Shown: positions 24,191-32,322 of the stretch, in pieces | Layout: the number at the start of each line of letters is the position of its first letter | How positions within the stretch are numbered: position 1 is the stretch's first letter | NCBI RefSeq assembly: GCF_003703975.1 | Contig: NZ_QTJY01000005.1 | Span: 186,001 to 250,000, forward strand | DNA from: Larkinella soli | GTDB taxonomy: Bacteria > Bacteroidota > Bacteroidia > Cytophagales > Spirosomataceae | Direction: 5' to 3' | Length of the DNA: 64,000 nt | Position numbers and translations under genes: made by a program | The notes under the pieces: model-generated | Databases searched by the model: none | What the model saw: the letters and a program-made list of their open reading frames with translations, nothing else | What the model was told of the DNA's origin: nothing

Positions 24191-26500
24191 ATGAAAAAGA
24201 GGTTTCAGACCCTGTTTCTTTTCGTTTTAACCAGCCTTGTTGTCCAGTTCGGTTTTGCTCAGACTCTCCCTGAGGTTCCTTCAACCATCCGCTTCGCCGA
24301 CCTGAACGTCCGCATCGACAACGGGGCCCGTCGCATCATCCAGCAGGACATTGCTTCCCTGATTCAGTCCAACCGGAAATACTGGGAGGCCAAACTCGAC
24401 CGCGTCGTCCTGTATTTCCCGCTCATCGAAACCATCCTGCAGGACGAGCAGGTCCCGACCGATTTCAAATACCTCGCCGTGCAGGAAAGCTCCCTGACAC
24501 CCGACGCCGTCTCGTCCTCGACGGCCGTGGGCTACTGGCAGTTCAAGAAGGAAACCGCCACCGACCACGGCCTGCGGGTCGATGACGAGGTAGACGAGCG
24601 AAAAAGCATCGTAGCCGCCACGCGCGGAGCCGCCAAATACCTGAAACGCAACAACACCGTCTACAACAACTGGGTATCCTCGCTGTATTCCTATTACCTC
24701 GGCACCGGCGGTATCAGCAAACTCGTTCCGCCGGATTGGGTCAATGCCCAGGAAATCACCCTCACCGACCGCACCGACCGGTACATTCTCCGCTTCTTCG
24801 CCCACAAGATCGCGCTGGAGACCGCCCTGCCCGCCTACCGGACCGCCAACACCGTCGCCCTCGTCGAATATCCCCTCGGCAGCGGCAAAAGGGTGGCGCA
24901 GATCGCCGACGAACTGAAGGTGGACGAACTGGAAGTGCGGAAATACAACCGCTGGATTCTGGGTGATCAGATTCCTTCGGACAAGGATTACGTGCTGGCT
25001 GTTCCGGTGGCGCCCGATCAGGTGGCGACGCTGCGGCAGCGGTTCCGGACGGTCAGCCAGACCCGGCCGGCGGAAATCGCCCAGGCCGACGCGACCCGAC
25101 GGAACGATACGGGCTATCCGATCCTGCGGAAAGTCAACTATACGCGCGGCAAACCGGATGTGGTGCTCTACGAAATCAACGGTCTGCCCGGTATTCAGGC
25201 GCTGAAGGGCGACAATGCCGCTACGCTGGCCCGCAAGGCCCGCATCAGTATGGCGAGCTTCCTGCGGTACAACGACATGAGCGACAACGACCCCGTCATG
25301 GAAGGGGAAGTGTATTACCTGGCGAAAAAGATGCGGAAAGCCGCCGTCGCGCGCCACAACGTCCGGGAAGGCGAAACCAACCGAAGCATTTCGCAGATGT
25401 ACGGCCTGCGGCTGAAAAAGCTCCTGCGGTATAACCGTTTGGACCGAAACCAGCGGCTTCAGGTAGGCCGGGTGATGTGGCTTCGTGAAAAACGTCCGCG
25501 CAACCAGCCCGTCGAGATCATCCGGACCCCGGCCCCGTCACGGTCTTCGCAACCGACTATCGCTCAAAACGATACCGATGCCGGCGACACGCGGGTGGGT
25601 GCAACCGCCCCGACCGGCCGGCCGGCCGGTACCATCCCGAAAAACGCGTCCGAGCGCAAAATGTACAGTCCCAAGCTGGTGGAAACGACCCCTTCGTCGT
25701 CCGCCCCGGCTCCCGAAAAACCGGCTCCGGCCGACAGCCGGGTCGCGGCCGGAGCGCCCCCGGCCGGCCGGCCGGCCGAAGTTCCCGCCACGACGCAGCC
25801 TTCGGTCAGTTCGTCAACCGGCAGTAACACCCAGCGGGTGGTGATCGTGCGCCCGGAAGGCCAGCCGGCTCCCGATTATGCCGCCACGACGCCGGCCCCC
25901 GCGAAGCCTTCGCAACCGACCGTCGTACGACCGGAGGAAGTGAAACCGGCACCGGTTCAACAACCTCTCGAAGAGGAAACGGCCGATCCGGCTCCGACGA
26001 CCACCACCAGGAGAACCGTCGTGGTAACCCCGGCCGAAAAACCGGCCGAACCGACCCGGACCACAGCTCCCCGCCCGGAAACGACCCGTCCGGCGCCGGC
26101 CAAAAGCACGGCCGACCGCTCGCTGATGCACAAGGTAGAGGCCGGTCAGACGTATTACAGCATTTCCCGGCTCTACAGTGTCACCGTAGACGAACTGCTG
26201 GCCTGGAACAACCTGAGCCAGAACGACAGGCTGTCCGTCGGGCAGTCGCTCCTGATCAGGGGGGCTGAAGCTGAGGTAGCCCGGAACACCGCCAAAACCG
26301 GCTCCGCCGGCAGCGGCACGGCCAGTTCGAGCGGGGCCCTCGTCGGGGAGGAGATTGTCTACCATACCGTTCAGAAGGGTGAAAACATATTCCGGATTTC
26401 GAAACAATACGGCGTCACCATAGAACAGATCCGCAACTGGAACCAGTTGAACGAGGATGGCGTTAAGGTAGGTCAGCAATTGAAAATCATCAAGAAATAA
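24191..26500 (+). CDS. LysM-containing membrane-bound lytic transglycosylase (MltD-like)
   Basis: A 769-residue exported cell-wall enzyme. The signal peptide (MKKRFQTLFLFVLTSLVVQF) supports ATG 24191; an ATG-like start at 24176 would overlap the preceding stop. The SLT domain covers about residues 40-190 with catalytic Glu in AVQESSL and the VGYWQFKKETA segment. Four LysM-type modules follow: near 235-285, 390-440, 650-695 and 720-768. Between the second and third is a ~200-residue Pro/Ala/Thr-rich linker. The enzyme cleaves peptidoglycan to 1,6-anhydro products. It lies 8 bases after the O-methyltransferase gene. Confidence 0.93.
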   Translation: MKKRFQTLFLFVLTSLVVQFGFAQTLPEVPSTIRFADLNVRIDNGARRIIQQDIASLIQSNRKYWEAKLDRVVLYFPLIETILQDEQVPTDFKYLAVQESSLTPDAVSSSTAVGYWQFKKETATDHGLRVDDEVDERKSIVAATRGAAKYLKRNNTVYNNWVSSLYSYYLGTGGISKLVPPDWVNAQEITLTDRTDRYILRFFAHKIALETALPAYRTANTVALVEYPLGSGKRVAQIADELKVDELEVRKYNRWILGDQIPSDKDYVLAVPVAPDQVATLRQRFRTVSQTRPAEIAQADATRRNDTGYPILRKVNYTRGKPDVVLYEINGLPGIQALKGDNAATLARKARISMASFLRYNDMSDNDPVMEGEVYYLAKKMRKAAVARHNVREGETNRSISQMYGLRLKKLLRYNRLDRNQRLQVGRVMWLREKRPRNQPVEIIRTPAPSRSSQPTIAQNDTDAGDTRVGATAPTGRPAGTIPKNASERKMYSPKLVETTPSSSAPAPEKPAPADSRVAAGAPPAGRPAEVPATTQPSVSSSTGSNTQRVVIVRPEGQPAPDYAATTPAPAKPSQPTVVRPEEVKPAPVQQPLEEETADPAPTTTTRRTVVVTPAEKPAEPTRTTAPRPETTRPAPAKSTADRSLMHKVEAGQTYYSISRLYSVTVDELLAWNNLSQNDRLSVGQSLLIRGAEAEVARNTAKTGSAGSGTASSSGALVGEEIVYHTVQKGENIFRISKQYGVTIEQIRNWNQLNEDGVKVGQQLKIIKK

Positions 26501-26533
26501 AGGCTGTTTAGGCGGCAGGAGGCTGAATTACCA

Positions 26534-27115
26534 ATGATACTGATCGACAATACCTGCATCAGCGACGATGTAGCCGAAAAGTTTTTCGTCTGTAACCTGG
26601 AGAAGTGCAAGGGCGCCTGCTGCGTGGAGGGTGATCTGGGGGCACCGCTGGAAAAATCCGAACTGGCGGTGCTGGAGCAGGTATATCCGCAGGTGAAACC
26701 CTATCTGCTGCCCGCAGGCGTCGAAGCCATCGAACAACAGGGATTGTATGAATCCGACGGTGAAGGCGGCTATGTAACCACGACCATCGGCGGGCGTGAA
26801 TGCGTTTTTGCGAACTACGACGAACGAGGCATTCTGAAATGCGGCATCGAACAGGCATACAACGACGGCAGGATTGACTTCAAGAAACCCATCTCCTGCC
26901 ACCTTTATCCCATCCGAATCACCAAATACGAAAGTTTTCACGCCCTGAATTACGACCGCTGGCCCATCTGCAGCCCGGCCTGTAGCTTTGGTCAGGAACT
27001 GGGTGTCGAAGTATACAAATTCCTGAAAGAGCCCCTGATCCGGATGTACGGGAGCGAATGGTATGACCAGCTGGTGGAAGATATCGAGGGCAAACCCGTC
27101 GGGGGAACGCGGTAA
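26534..27115 (+). CDS. DUF3109 family cysteine-rich protein
   Basis: A 193-residue protein of DUF3109, frequent in Bacteroidota. The N-terminus has a dense Cys set: C8, C20, C25, C29 and C30 ([10 protein letters not shown]). More follow in [29 protein letters not shown] and ICSPACSFG. The spacing resembles the YkgJ/Fe-S cluster-binding families, so it probably binds zinc or an iron-sulfur cluster. The function is unknown. It follows the lytic transglycosylase gene by 33 bases and the alkyltransferase-like gene begins 6 bases after its stop. Confidence 0.88.
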   Translation: MILIDNTCISDDVAEKFFVCNLEKCKGACCVEGDLGAPLEKSELAVLEQVYPQVKPYLLPAGVEAIEQQGLYESDGEGGYVTTTIGGRECVFANYDERGILKCGIEQAYNDGRIDFKKPISCHLYPIRITKYESFHALNYDRWPICSPACSFGQELGVEVYKFLKEPLIRMYGSEWYDQLVEDIEGKPVGGTR

Positions 27116-27121
27116 ACCGGC

Positions 27122-27448
27122 ATGAGGCAGGGCGATTACTTCGAGGAGGTGTACGCCGTGGTCCGGCTGGTTCCGCCCGGCCGGGTGACCACCTACGGAG
27201 CGATTGCGCGCTACCTCGGTCTGCGGGCCGGCGCCCGGATGGTGGGCTGGGCGATGAATGCCGCCCACGGCCGGGACGTGCCGGCCCACCGTGTGGTCAA
27301 CCGGGTCGGAGTGCTGTCCGGAAAGCTGTTCTTTGGAAGCCCGACGGCGATGCAGGAATTGCTTGAAGCCGAAGGGGTGAGGGTGGAAGATGATCGCGTC
27401 GAATCGTTCAAAACGTTGTTCTGGGACCCGTCGACGGAGTTATTCTAA
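27122..27448 (+). CDS. Alkyltransferase-like (ATL) MGMT-family protein without the reactive Cys
   Basis: A 108-residue protein corresponding to the C-terminal DNA-binding domain of O6-alkylguanine-DNA alkyltransferase. The usual PCHRV active site reads PAHRVVNRVG, so Ala55 replaces the alkyl-accepting Cys. The helix-turn-helix region with the Arg finger (GARMVGWAMNA) is kept. ATL proteins bind O6-alkylguanine without repairing it and recruit nucleotide excision repair. It is 6 bases downstream of the DUF3109 gene. Annotation as an active methyltransferase would be wrong. Confidence 0.92.
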   Translation: MRQGDYFEEVYAVVRLVPPGRVTTYGAIARYLGLRAGARMVGWAMNAAHGRDVPAHRVVNRVGVLSGKLFFGSPTAMQELLEAEGVRVEDDRVESFKTLFWDPSTELF

Positions 27449-27458
27449 ATAAAAACCG

Positions 27459-27938
27459 CTACGCCAGTTTGGACCAGCGAACGCTCGGCACCTCCAGAAA
27501 GCAGGTCTGCATACTGATCACGAGGTGATTGTAATCGTCCATCAGATTGGGCTTCTGCAGGTATCCGTTCGCCCCTTTACTGTACGCTTTCTGCACCAGG
27601 TCCTCCTCGATGGAAGTCGATAACATGACGGTGGGAATATGCCTTAAAAGCGGATTGCTTTTGATGACCTGAAGCACTTCAATCCCGCTGATCCGGTGCA
27701 TATTGACGTCCAGAATGATCAATCCGCATTTCGCTACTTTTTCTTCGACATCTTCTCCCTTCGTCAGAAAGTTGAGCAGTTCCTCGCCGTCTTCGAACTG
27801 CATCACCTGGTGTTTGGCACCGACGTTCTGAAAGGCCCGGAGAATGAAATGCCGGTCGTCCTCATCGTCGTCCACGATAATGACGGAGATTTTTCGTTGC
27901 ACCGAAGGAAGATTAAGTTGCCGGTCGGATTGTGGCAT
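27459..27938 (-). CDS. Single-domain response regulator (CheY/Rcp1-like)
   Basis: A 159-residue stand-alone receiver. The acidic pocket is VDDDED at residues 22-27, the phospho-acceptor is Asp77 in LIILDVNM, and the conserved Lys is in GYLQKPN near 128. There is no output domain. The short extra loop between alpha-2 and beta-3 (KGEDVEEKVAKC) is typical of Rcp1-type regulators paired with hybrid kinases or phytochromes. No histidine kinase is in the window, so the partner is unknown. It converges with the ATL gene with 10 bases between stops. Confidence 0.93.
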   Translation of the reverse strand: MPQSDRQLNLPSVQRKISVIIVDDDEDDRHFILRAFQNVGAKHQVMQFEDGEELLNFLTKGEDVEEKVAKCGLIILDVNMHRISGIEVLQVIKSNPLLRHIPTVMLSTSIEEDLVQKAYSKGANGYLQKPNLMDDYNHLVISMQTCFLEVPSVRWSKLA

Positions 27939-28161
27939 GAATTGTTCTGTCAGTTCAAGTTACGTCCAAAATATCGGTCATCGCACAGGTGAAAGCTTCA
28001 TTTGCATCCCACGAAAAACTTCCCCGGCTACGAAGCTTCTGAAACTTACTGCCTGATTTTACCGGAAAACCAACTACTAACTAAATAGTAAAATTTGATT
28101 GGCTAACGCAATGACAAGCCCTGAGAATTTCAATTAATAAATGTAATTATAAAATCAGTAA

Positions 28162-28962
28162 CTACAAATTCCTGAGGTAAGATTGCCCCCCCAAAAGCCG
28201 CATCTGGCGGGCAATCTGGCGGGTTCTCCGCTGAATATAGGGGGAGGGCTTTTTAATGGAAAACAGCCGCGGATTGGGCAGCACGGCGGCAATGCGGGCG
28301 GCCTCCTGCCGCGACAGGGTTTTGGCCGAATGGCCATAATACCGCCGGGATGCGGCTTCGAAACCGAACGTTAGCGGGCCGGTTTCCGCCACGTTCAGAT
28401 ACACCTCCAGAATCCGCTCCTTCCCCCAGATCAGTTCGATCAGAAAAGTGAAATAGGCTTCCAGCCCTTTCCGGAGGTAACTCCGCCCGGTCCAGAGAAA
28501 AACGTTCTTGGCAACCTGCTGCGAGATGGTGCTGGCGCCCCGGGGGCGTTTGCGGACCCGGTTCTCCTTGATGGCGTCCTGAATTTCGTCGAAATCGAAC
28601 CCCCAGTGTACGGGGAACGCCTGATCCTCGGAGGCCACTACCGCCAGCGCGGCTTCTTTCGAAAGATCTTCGTAGGAAGTCCAGTCCTTGTAAATCCGTG
28701 TGCTTTGTTCGCTGCCCATCGCTTCGATCTTCCGGGAAATCATCAGGGGCGTAAACGACACCGGAAGGTATTTCAACAGAACCACCCAGCCGAAAGAGGT
28801 CAGAAACAGAAGCAGAAACACCTTAAAAATCAGCCACAGCGCCCGTTGCAGCCAGGGCTGCCGGCGGAGATAGGACCCGGAGCGGGAAGAACGACCCGAA
28901 CGGGCGGAAACCGAATGTGATGTAGGCGAACGCAAGCGATTGACCGGACGAGGAGTATTCAT
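28162..28962 (-). CDS. mtgA: Monofunctional biosynthetic peptidoglycan transglycosylase
   Basis: A 266-residue GT51 enzyme that polymerises lipid II glycan strands. A basic N-terminal tail is followed by one membrane helix (about residues 40-65, FKVFLLLFLTSFGWVVLL). The catalytic Glu lies in ASEDQAFPVHWGFD. The motifs RPRGASTISQQVAKNVFL and ERILEVYLNVAE are diagnostic. No penicillin-binding domain is present. ATG 28962 is preferred over an upstream TTG at 28971, which lies inside the promoter box. Confidence 0.95.
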   Translation of the reverse strand: MNTPRPVNRLRSPTSHSVSARSGRSSRSGSYLRRQPWLQRALWLIFKVFLLLFLTSFGWVVLLKYLPVSFTPLMISRKIEAMGSEQSTRIYKDWTSYEDLSKEAALAVVASEDQAFPVHWGFDFDEIQDAIKENRVRKRPRGASTISQQVAKNVFLWTGRSYLRKGLEAYFTFLIELIWGKERILEVYLNVAETGPLTFGFEAASRRYYGHSAKTLSRQEAARIAAVLPNPRLFSIKKPSPYIQRRTRQIARQMRLLGGQSYLRNL

Positions 28963-28968
28963 TAAACG

Positions 28969-28997
28969 CAAAAATAGCCAAGACTAATTAGTAACAA
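28969..28997 (-). promoter_or_regulatory. mtgA promoter
   Basis: On the - strand, TTG (28997-28995) is followed after 18 bases by TATTTTTG (28976-28969), an exact TAnnTTTG match. The start point would fall close to the ATG at 28962, so the mRNA may be nearly leaderless. Confidence 0.55.
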
Positions 28998-29044
28998 GGC
29001 ATCCGGTTTGCGTTAAAAGATTATTTATCCGACGGCCTGCGGGT

Positions 29045-30190
29045 TCAGTCGTCCGTCATCACGAAGAGATCGGCGGCCACCCGGTCGGCGAAAAGCTTGC
29101 CGGCTTCGGTCAGCCGCAGGGTTCGGTCATCGAGGGCGAGCCAGCCCTGGCCGTACAGCCGGTTCAGTTCCTTTCGGCGGAGCGCCTGAAAATCGGTTCC
29201 TGCCAGCAGGGTCAGTTCGGTCAGGTCGCAGCCCCATTTCGTGCGCAGGCTCGTGAGCAGGTAATCGTTCACCTGGTCGGCCCGCGACAGTTCCTCCACC
29301 GTCGCCGGGATTTCCCCTTTCTGAAGGCTGCGAATGTAACGGGCGTTGTTGGCGATGTTGTACTGGCGGCTCAGGCCGTTGAACGAGTGGGCGCTGGGGC
29401 CGATGCCGAGGTAGGGCCGGCGTTTCCAGTAGCTGCTGTTGTGCCGGGCTTCCATCCCCGGCCGGGCAAAGTTGGAAATCTCATACTGCTCATAGCCGGC
29501 CGCCGTCAGCGCTTCAACGAGCAGGTTGAACTCCTCGGCCCCAAATGCATCGTCCGGTGCATTCAGCCGCCCTTTGGACAGCCAGTTGCCAAACACCGTC
29601 CCCGGTTCGATGGTCAGGCAATAAGAAGAAATATGCGGCACGTCGAGGGCGATGGCCTTGTCCAGATCGGTTTTCCAGATGTCGTGGCCCCCGGCCGGAA
29701 CGCCGTAGATCAGGTCGATGGTGAGGTTGTCGAAACCGGCCTCCCGTGCCCGCTGCACGCAGGATTCGGCTTCGGCGGCCGTATGGGCGCGGTTCATCAG
29801 CCGCAGGTGCGGCTCGTGAAACGACTGGATACCGATGCTCAGGCGGTTGGCGTACTTCCGAAACCGTCCCATCGGGTCCGGCCCGGACGCGCTCCGAACC
29901 AGATCATCCGGGTTGGCTTCCAGCGTAATTTCCGCATCGACGGCCACGGTAAAATGCCGGTGAATGGTTTCGAAGATCTGCGCCAGTTCGGCTTCCGTCA
30001 GCAGAGAGGGCGTGCCGCCACCGAAGTAGATGGTTTCCAGTCGGTTGGTCGGCAGATAATCCTTCCGGAGTCCGATCTCCCGGCAGAGGGCCTCGACCAG
30101 CGCGGTTTTGGGTTTCAGGTCGGTACTGAAATGAAAATCACAGTAGTGGCAGGCCTGCCGGCAAAACGGTATGTGGAGATACAGGTGCAT
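29045..30190 (-). CDS. hemW: Radical SAM heme chaperone HemW
   Basis: A 381-residue radical SAM protein. The cluster motif is C10-R-Q-A-C14-H-Y-C17 followed by DF, the HemW pattern, and GGGTPSLL is the SAM-binding loop. It is shorter than oxygen-independent coproporphyrinogen oxidase HemN and lacks its extra Cys after the cluster motif, so HemW is the better name. HemW inserts heme into respiratory enzymes. The ATG at 30190 (MHLYLHIPFC) is the family start. It is followed upstream by a GNAT gene 33 bases away. Confidence 0.92.
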   Translation of the reverse strand: MHLYLHIPFCRQACHYCDFHFSTDLKPKTALVEALCREIGLRKDYLPTNRLETIYFGGGTPSLLTEAELAQIFETIHRHFTVAVDAEITLEANPDDLVRSASGPDPMGRFRKYANRLSIGIQSFHEPHLRLMNRAHTAAEAESCVQRAREAGFDNLTIDLIYGVPAGGHDIWKTDLDKAIALDVPHISSYCLTIEPGTVFGNWLSKGRLNAPDDAFGAEEFNLLVEALTAAGYEQYEISNFARPGMEARHNSSYWKRRPYLGIGPSAHSFNGLSRQYNIANNARYIRSLQKGEIPATVEELSRADQVNDYLLTSLRTKWGCDLTELTLLAGTDFQALRRKELNRLYGQGWLALDDRTLRLTEAGKLFADRVAADLFVMTDD

Positions 30191-30223
30191 TACCGGAATT
30201 ACAATTCCCGGGGGCACAAAGTT

Positions 30224-30676
30224 TCAAAGCCGCTTTTCCAGAACGATGGTCGTGTGGGCGCCGGAGGTAGTAATCGTGCCGACGACGTCGAAACCGTGAC
30301 GGATGTTCAGCACCAGCATATCGCGCCACTGGTTGCGGGTGTGGGTCCGGATGGTATGAAAGCCGTTTTCCCGGCAGTAGTCGTGCTGAAGCTGCATGAG
30401 CCGGCCGCCGATGCCGAGCCGCCGAAAGTCGGGGGAGACGCAGCCCAGCCAGCTGTAGAAGTGGCCTTTTTTTCGCTGGTAACCCATTTTATAGCCCGCT
30501 ACCGTGTCCCCGGAAAGCGCCAGGATGGTCAGAAGATTTCGGGAAAGATTACTCTGGTACTCTTCGAGCAGGTGGTCCCGGGCCGGGCCCTGAAAAATCT
30601 GAAGATGGAGGGAAAGCAAACCGTCCAGAAGCGGCCCGGACGGCAAACCGGCAAAAATTTCATAGCGGATGTCCAT
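30224..30676 (-). CDS. GNAT family N-acetyltransferase
   Basis: A 150-residue GNAT protein. The acetyl-CoA loop is seen as VSPDFRRLGIGGRLM (Q/RxxGxG/A). Beta-4 and beta-5 are in GHFYSWLGCV and HTIRTHTRN. The substrate is unknown. It lies upstream of hemW with a 33-base gap and reads the same way, so the two are likely an operon. The start at 30676 gives MDIRYEIFAG. Confidence 0.88.
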   Translation of the reverse strand: MDIRYEIFAGLPSGPLLDGLLSLHLQIFQGPARDHLLEEYQSNLSRNLLTILALSGDTVAGYKMGYQRKKGHFYSWLGCVSPDFRRLGIGGRLMQLQHDYCRENGFHTIRTHTRNQWRDMLVLNIRHGFDVVGTITTSGAHTTIVLEKRL

Positions 30677-30752
30677 ACCGCAAAATTGAAATAAATTTAG
30701 CCCGGCTTTGAAGCGAGCGGCAGAAAATCAGTGAAGACAGAGGACAACCGTC

Positions 30753-30917
30753 TTAATTATCAGGACATTTTTTACAGTGCTTGCCTTTTTTCTTCCATTT
30801 TTTGCAGCACTTTTTCAGGACGCAGCAAGACTCTCCAAGAAAGGGATTTGTGCCCGGTTCCCGGGTATTTTCCGCAAAAGGAGAAGATAAAGTCAGATTT
30901 TCGACGAACTCGTTCAT
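30753..30917 (-). CDS. Small Cys/Lys-rich protein, 54 residues
   Basis: A 54-codon frame starting at ATG 30917 (MNEFVENLTLSS). The N-terminal half is acidic to neutral and ends in FLGES. The C-terminal 25 residues carry six Cys and at least ten Lys: CCVLKKCC, KKWKKKGKHC, KKCPDN. A textbook Bacteroidota promoter lies just upstream (30939-30970) and would start transcription about 15 bases before this ATG, which is the main support. An earlier TTG codon in frame lies within the promoter and is not used. The paired Cys suggest metal binding or disulfide bonds. No known family was recognised. Confidence 0.68.
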   Translation of the reverse strand: MNEFVENLTLSSPFAENTREPGTNPFLGESCCVLKKCCKKWKKKGKHCKKCPDN

Positions 30918-30938
30918 GGCGCTTTCAACATTGCCCTG

Positions 30939-30970
30939 CAAATGTATAATCTATTTAGAATAATTACAAA
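30939..30970 (-). promoter_or_regulatory. Promoter of the small Cys/Lys-rich gene
   Basis: On the - strand, TTTG (30970-30967) is followed after 20 bases by TACATTTG (30946-30939), an exact match to both boxes. Transcription should start near 30932. Confidence 0.65.
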
Positions 30971-31000
30971 TATCATTTCAAAACCTTTGAGCAATCGGTC

Positions 31001-31008
31001 TATATTTG
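31001..31008 (+). promoter_or_regulatory. Promoter -7 element of the doxX gene
   Basis: TATATTTG matches TAnnTTTG exactly, 49 bases before the ATG. A TTTC about 21 bases upstream could serve as the -33 box. It diverges from the promoter at 30939-30970. Confidence 0.5.
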
Positions 31009-31057
31009 TAAAAATCCCATTTGCCACCTAACCCTTCCGGCCGGAATCTTCTGCTGC

Positions 31058-31471
31058 ATGAACCGCTTGTTTACGACCCTTCATCGTTATCGGGCTTACG
31101 CTCCCTTCCTGCTCCGGCTGGCCTTTGGCTATGAACTGATCGACGCAGCCGGGCATACGGCCCTCCATCCCGCCGAAGGTATTCCGGGGTATGCCGAATG
31201 GTTACAAAGTCTGGGGTTTCCGTTTCCGATCCTGAGCGCTGCGCTGTCGGCCTATGCGGAATTTCTGGGGGCAATCCTGATCATCATCGGCCTCTGGACG
31301 CGCTGGGCCGCCGTCATTCTGTTCATCAATTTCAGTTTCGCCCTGCTGCTGGGCCATATCGCTATCGGCGACACCTACAAAGGAGCCATGCCCGCGATCA
31401 ATCTGTGGGCGATGAGCATATTCCTATTGCTCAACGGCCCCGGCAAACCCTCCGTTGAGGAGGGTCTGTAG
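31058..31471 (+). CDS. DoxX family membrane protein
   Basis: A 137-residue protein with four membrane helices. The segment AYAEFLGAILIIIGLWTRWAA is the DoxX core. DoxX relatives include the thiosulfate:quinone oxidoreductase small subunit and many uncharacterised redox-linked membrane proteins. Nothing here shows which. It stands alone, converging with the PhzF gene. Confidence 0.9.
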   Translation: MNRLFTTLHRYRAYAPFLLRLAFGYELIDAAGHTALHPAEGIPGYAEWLQSLGFPFPILSAALSAYAEFLGAILIIIGLWTRWAAVILFINFSFALLLGHIAIGDTYKGAMPAINLWAMSIFLLLNGPGKPSVEEGL

Positions 31472-31488
31472 GGGCCGGATTCTTTCGA

Positions 31489-32307
31489 TTACAGGGAAAT
31501 TTCGCCCGTCAGGTACAGCCGCACCTGACCGCCGATTTCGACGCGTGCCGGGCCCGCTTCCTGCGCAATGAGTTTGCAGCGCAGGAAACCGCCCCGTCTG
31601 GATACCTGCCGGGCCGTCAGTACGGTTTTGTCCAGCTTCTCGGCCCAGTATGGAACCAGCGTCGTGTGCGCCGAGCCGGTGACGGGGTCCTCGTCGATGC
31701 CCGACTGCGGGGCAAAAAACCGGGAGACGAAATCGACCGCATCTTCAGCCGAAGCATCGCCGGGTGCCGTAACGATGACGCCCCGGGCCGGGATTGTCGA
31801 CAACTCATAAAAATCGGGTTTGAGGTCCAGTACCTGCTGCTGCTGTTCGAGCACGATCAGATAATCCGTCTTCCCCTTCAGGACTTCCACCGGTTTGATA
31901 TCTCCCAGGCTGGTTTCCAGCGCGGGCGGCTGAATGGCCAGGTGGGTGCTGTCGGCCGGGAAATCCAGAATCAGCCAGTCGCCTTCGCGCCGGACGCGCA
32001 GCACCCCGCTCCGGGAGTCCAGCGACACGGTGTCCTGATCCGACGATTTTTCGAGGTAGAAGATTACATAGGCCGTCGCCAGGGTGGCGTGTCCGCAGAG
32101 GTCCACTTCGACGGTCGGCGTAAACCAGCGGATGTGGTAGCCGGTTTCCGTCGGCACATAGAAAGCCGTTTCAGCCAGGTTGTTTTCGGCCGCAATGGTC
32201 TGCATCGTTTCGTCGGGGAGCCACTCGGACAGGGGGCAGACGGCGGCCGGGTTTCCACCGAAAAGATGGTCGGTAAACGCGTCGAGTTGGTAAAGGCGGA
32301 TAGGCAT
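31489..32307 (-). CDS. PhzF family isomerase-like protein
   Basis: A 272-residue protein with the diaminopimelate-epimerase-like double fold. It begins RLYQLDAFTDHLFGGNPAAVC and has the conserved acid in ENNLAETAFYV. The second half holds DEDPVTGSAHTTLVPYWAE, the family signature. PhzF isomerises trans-2,3-dihydro-3-hydroxyanthranilate in phenazine synthesis, but most members, including this lone gene, sit outside phenazine clusters and their substrate is unknown. It is 15 bases downstream of the HAD gene. Confidence 0.93.
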   Translation of the reverse strand: MPIRLYQLDAFTDHLFGGNPAAVCPLSEWLPDETMQTIAAENNLAETAFYVPTETGYHIRWFTPTVEVDLCGHATLATAYVIFYLEKSSDQDTVSLDSRSGVLRVRREGDWLILDFPADSTHLAIQPPALETSLGDIKPVEVLKGKTDYLIVLEQQQQVLDLKPDFYELSTIPARGVIVTAPGDASAEDAVDFVSRFFAPQSGIDEDPVTGSAHTTLVPYWAEKLDKTVLTARQVSRRGGFLRCKLIAQEAGPARVEIGGQVRLYLTGEISL

Positions 32308-32322
32308 GCAAGTTGGGGCTTT

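Larger units (their letters stand above)
30677..31057. other. 381-base region between GNAT and DoxX genes
   Basis: It contains a short leftward gene (30753-30917), its promoter (30939-30970) and the divergent doxX promoter (31001-31008). The sequence is notably AT-rich compared with the flanks. Positions 30677-30752 hold nothing recognisable. Confidence 0.6.
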
